A stretch of 64,000 bases of DNA. Source: an uncultured Prevotella sp. (lineage in GTDB: Bacteria > Bacteroidota > Bacteroidia > Bacteroidales > Bacteroidaceae). A program made the position numbers and the translations under genes. The notes beneath the pieces are model-generated. The model was not told the origin of the DNA. It saw only the letters and a program-made list of their open reading frames with translations, and ran no database searches. Numbering within the stretch: position 1 is the stretch's first letter; each line of letters starts with the position of its first letter. Below, in pieces: positions 63,508 to 64,000 of this stretch. The stretch is taken from positions 1 to 64,000 of the forward strand of contig CAAGPV010000009.1 of the NCBI GenBank assembly GCA_900771975.1, in the 5' to 3' direction.

Positions 63508-63534
63508 ATATCTTTAAAAATTTTCTGATGGTAA

Positions 63535-64000
63535 TTAAAGTATCATTTTTTCTATTGGTGATACAAGAATTCCTTGTGCTCCAAGGTCTTTTAGCTTGCC
63601 GATAATCTCCCAAAATCGCCTTTCGTCGAGAACCGTATGAATGGAACACCAGTCGGTGTCTGCCAAAGGAATAATTGTGGGACTTTTGATGCCTGGCAAG
63701 ACCTTGGTAATGGCTTGAACCTTGTCTTTGGGGGCATTCATCATTACATACTTTTTGTCTTGGGCAGAGCGTACGGCTTCAAAGCGGAAAAGCATTTCAT
63801 TTAGTACCTTGTGCTTTTCTTCGTCCATATGCCAATTGCCAATGAGGAGAGCCTCACTTTCCATAACAACTTCCACTTCCCGTAGATTGTTGCTGACAAG
63901 CGTGGAACCAGAACTAACAATATCAAAAATACCATCTGCCAAACCAATACCAGGACTGATTTCAACGCTACCGTTTATTACATGAATGTCTGCATTTATG
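63535..64000 (-). CDS. hisG: ATP phosphoribosyltransferase, C-terminal part (cut at window edge)
   Basis: The minus-strand frame runs off the right end of the window. The visible 154 residues include GSVEISPGIGLADGIFDIV and SSGSTLVSNNLREVEVV, substrate-binding parts of HisG. The PII-like regulatory domain follows (about the last 90 residues, AITKVLPGIKSPTIIPLADT and GAQGILVSPIEKMI), which marks the long, feedback-regulated form. The first committed step of histidine synthesis joins PRPP to ATP. It heads the visible hisG-hisD-hisC order. Its promoter is outside the window. Confidence 0.95.
   Translation of the reverse strand, partial: INADIHVINGSVEISPGIGLADGIFDIVSSGSTLVSNNLREVEVVMESEALLIGNWHMDEEKHKVLNEMLFRFEAVRSAQDKKYVMMNAPKDKVQAITKVLPGIKSPTIIPLADTDWCSIHTVLDERRFWEIIGKLKDLGAQGILVSPIEKMIL

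Overview
The window (about 40% G+C) looks like a chromosomal segment of a Bacteroidales bacterium, most likely Prevotella or a close relative. Supporting signs are: promoters with the Bacteroidetes -7 element TAnnTTTG and a TTG-type -33 element about 20 bp upstream; almost no Shine-Dalgarno sequences; DUF4835, DUF3127, DUF4494, DUF4861 and GGGtGRT family genes; a PafA-type phosphatase; and Bacteroidetes gene orders such as dnaN-exonuclease-coaBC-DUF4835-recN and thrA-apgM-thrC. The species is inferred from protein character only.

Layout. 1-1.4 kb is mobile-element debris (a 3' gene end, a small unknown gene, a Phd/YefM antitoxin with a truncated toxin, an IS3 transposase scrap) beside tRNA-Arg. 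1.5-9.1 kb is a minus-strand run dnaN > exonuclease > coaBC > DUF4835 > recN > protease-like/TPR protein. 9.3-15.5 kb holds a DUF3127 protein, a PafA-like phosphatase, a pectate lyase, and tetR > fabG > rluA. Initiator tRNA-Met follows, then an ECF sigma / membrane protein / exported protein / outer-membrane protein cassette (16.0-18.4 kb). 18.6-26.1 kb on the plus strand holds fabD, an alpha-amylase fused to an AlaX-type domain, a ThiD-like/AraC regulator with pdxS-pdxT, and a strongly codon-biased NifU-like + GGGtGRT pair.

26.4-37.6 kb is one minus-strand run thrA > apgM-like (probable homoserine kinase) > thrC > addA-like > addB-like. Then come DUF4494-yggS, a DUF4861 protein, pgk, and ansA > rubrerythrin, divergent from uxaC. 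45.5-59.4 kb on the plus strand holds a lone Wza-like lipoprotein, a long PurF-like protein with carA-carB, a small membrane protein with an AmgK-like kinase/RapZ C-terminal fusion, a MurU-like nucleotidyltransferase, guaA and groES-groEL. The window ends with a QueH-hydrolase fusion and the minus-strand operon hisG (partial) > hisD > hisC.

The gene content is mainly housekeeping: replication and repair, CoA, PLP, threonine, histidine, UMP and GMP synthesis, and chaperonin. Pectin and uronate use is also represented (pectate lyase, DUF4861, uxaC). The most unusual points are four domain fusions (amylase-AlaX, ThiD-like-AraC, AmgK-RapZ, QueH-hydrolase), the poorly described NifU-like/GGGtGRT pair, a sigma-54-like promoter with two operator-like palindromes before groES, two candidate small or leader RNAs, and a three-copy family of intergenic palindromic repeats.
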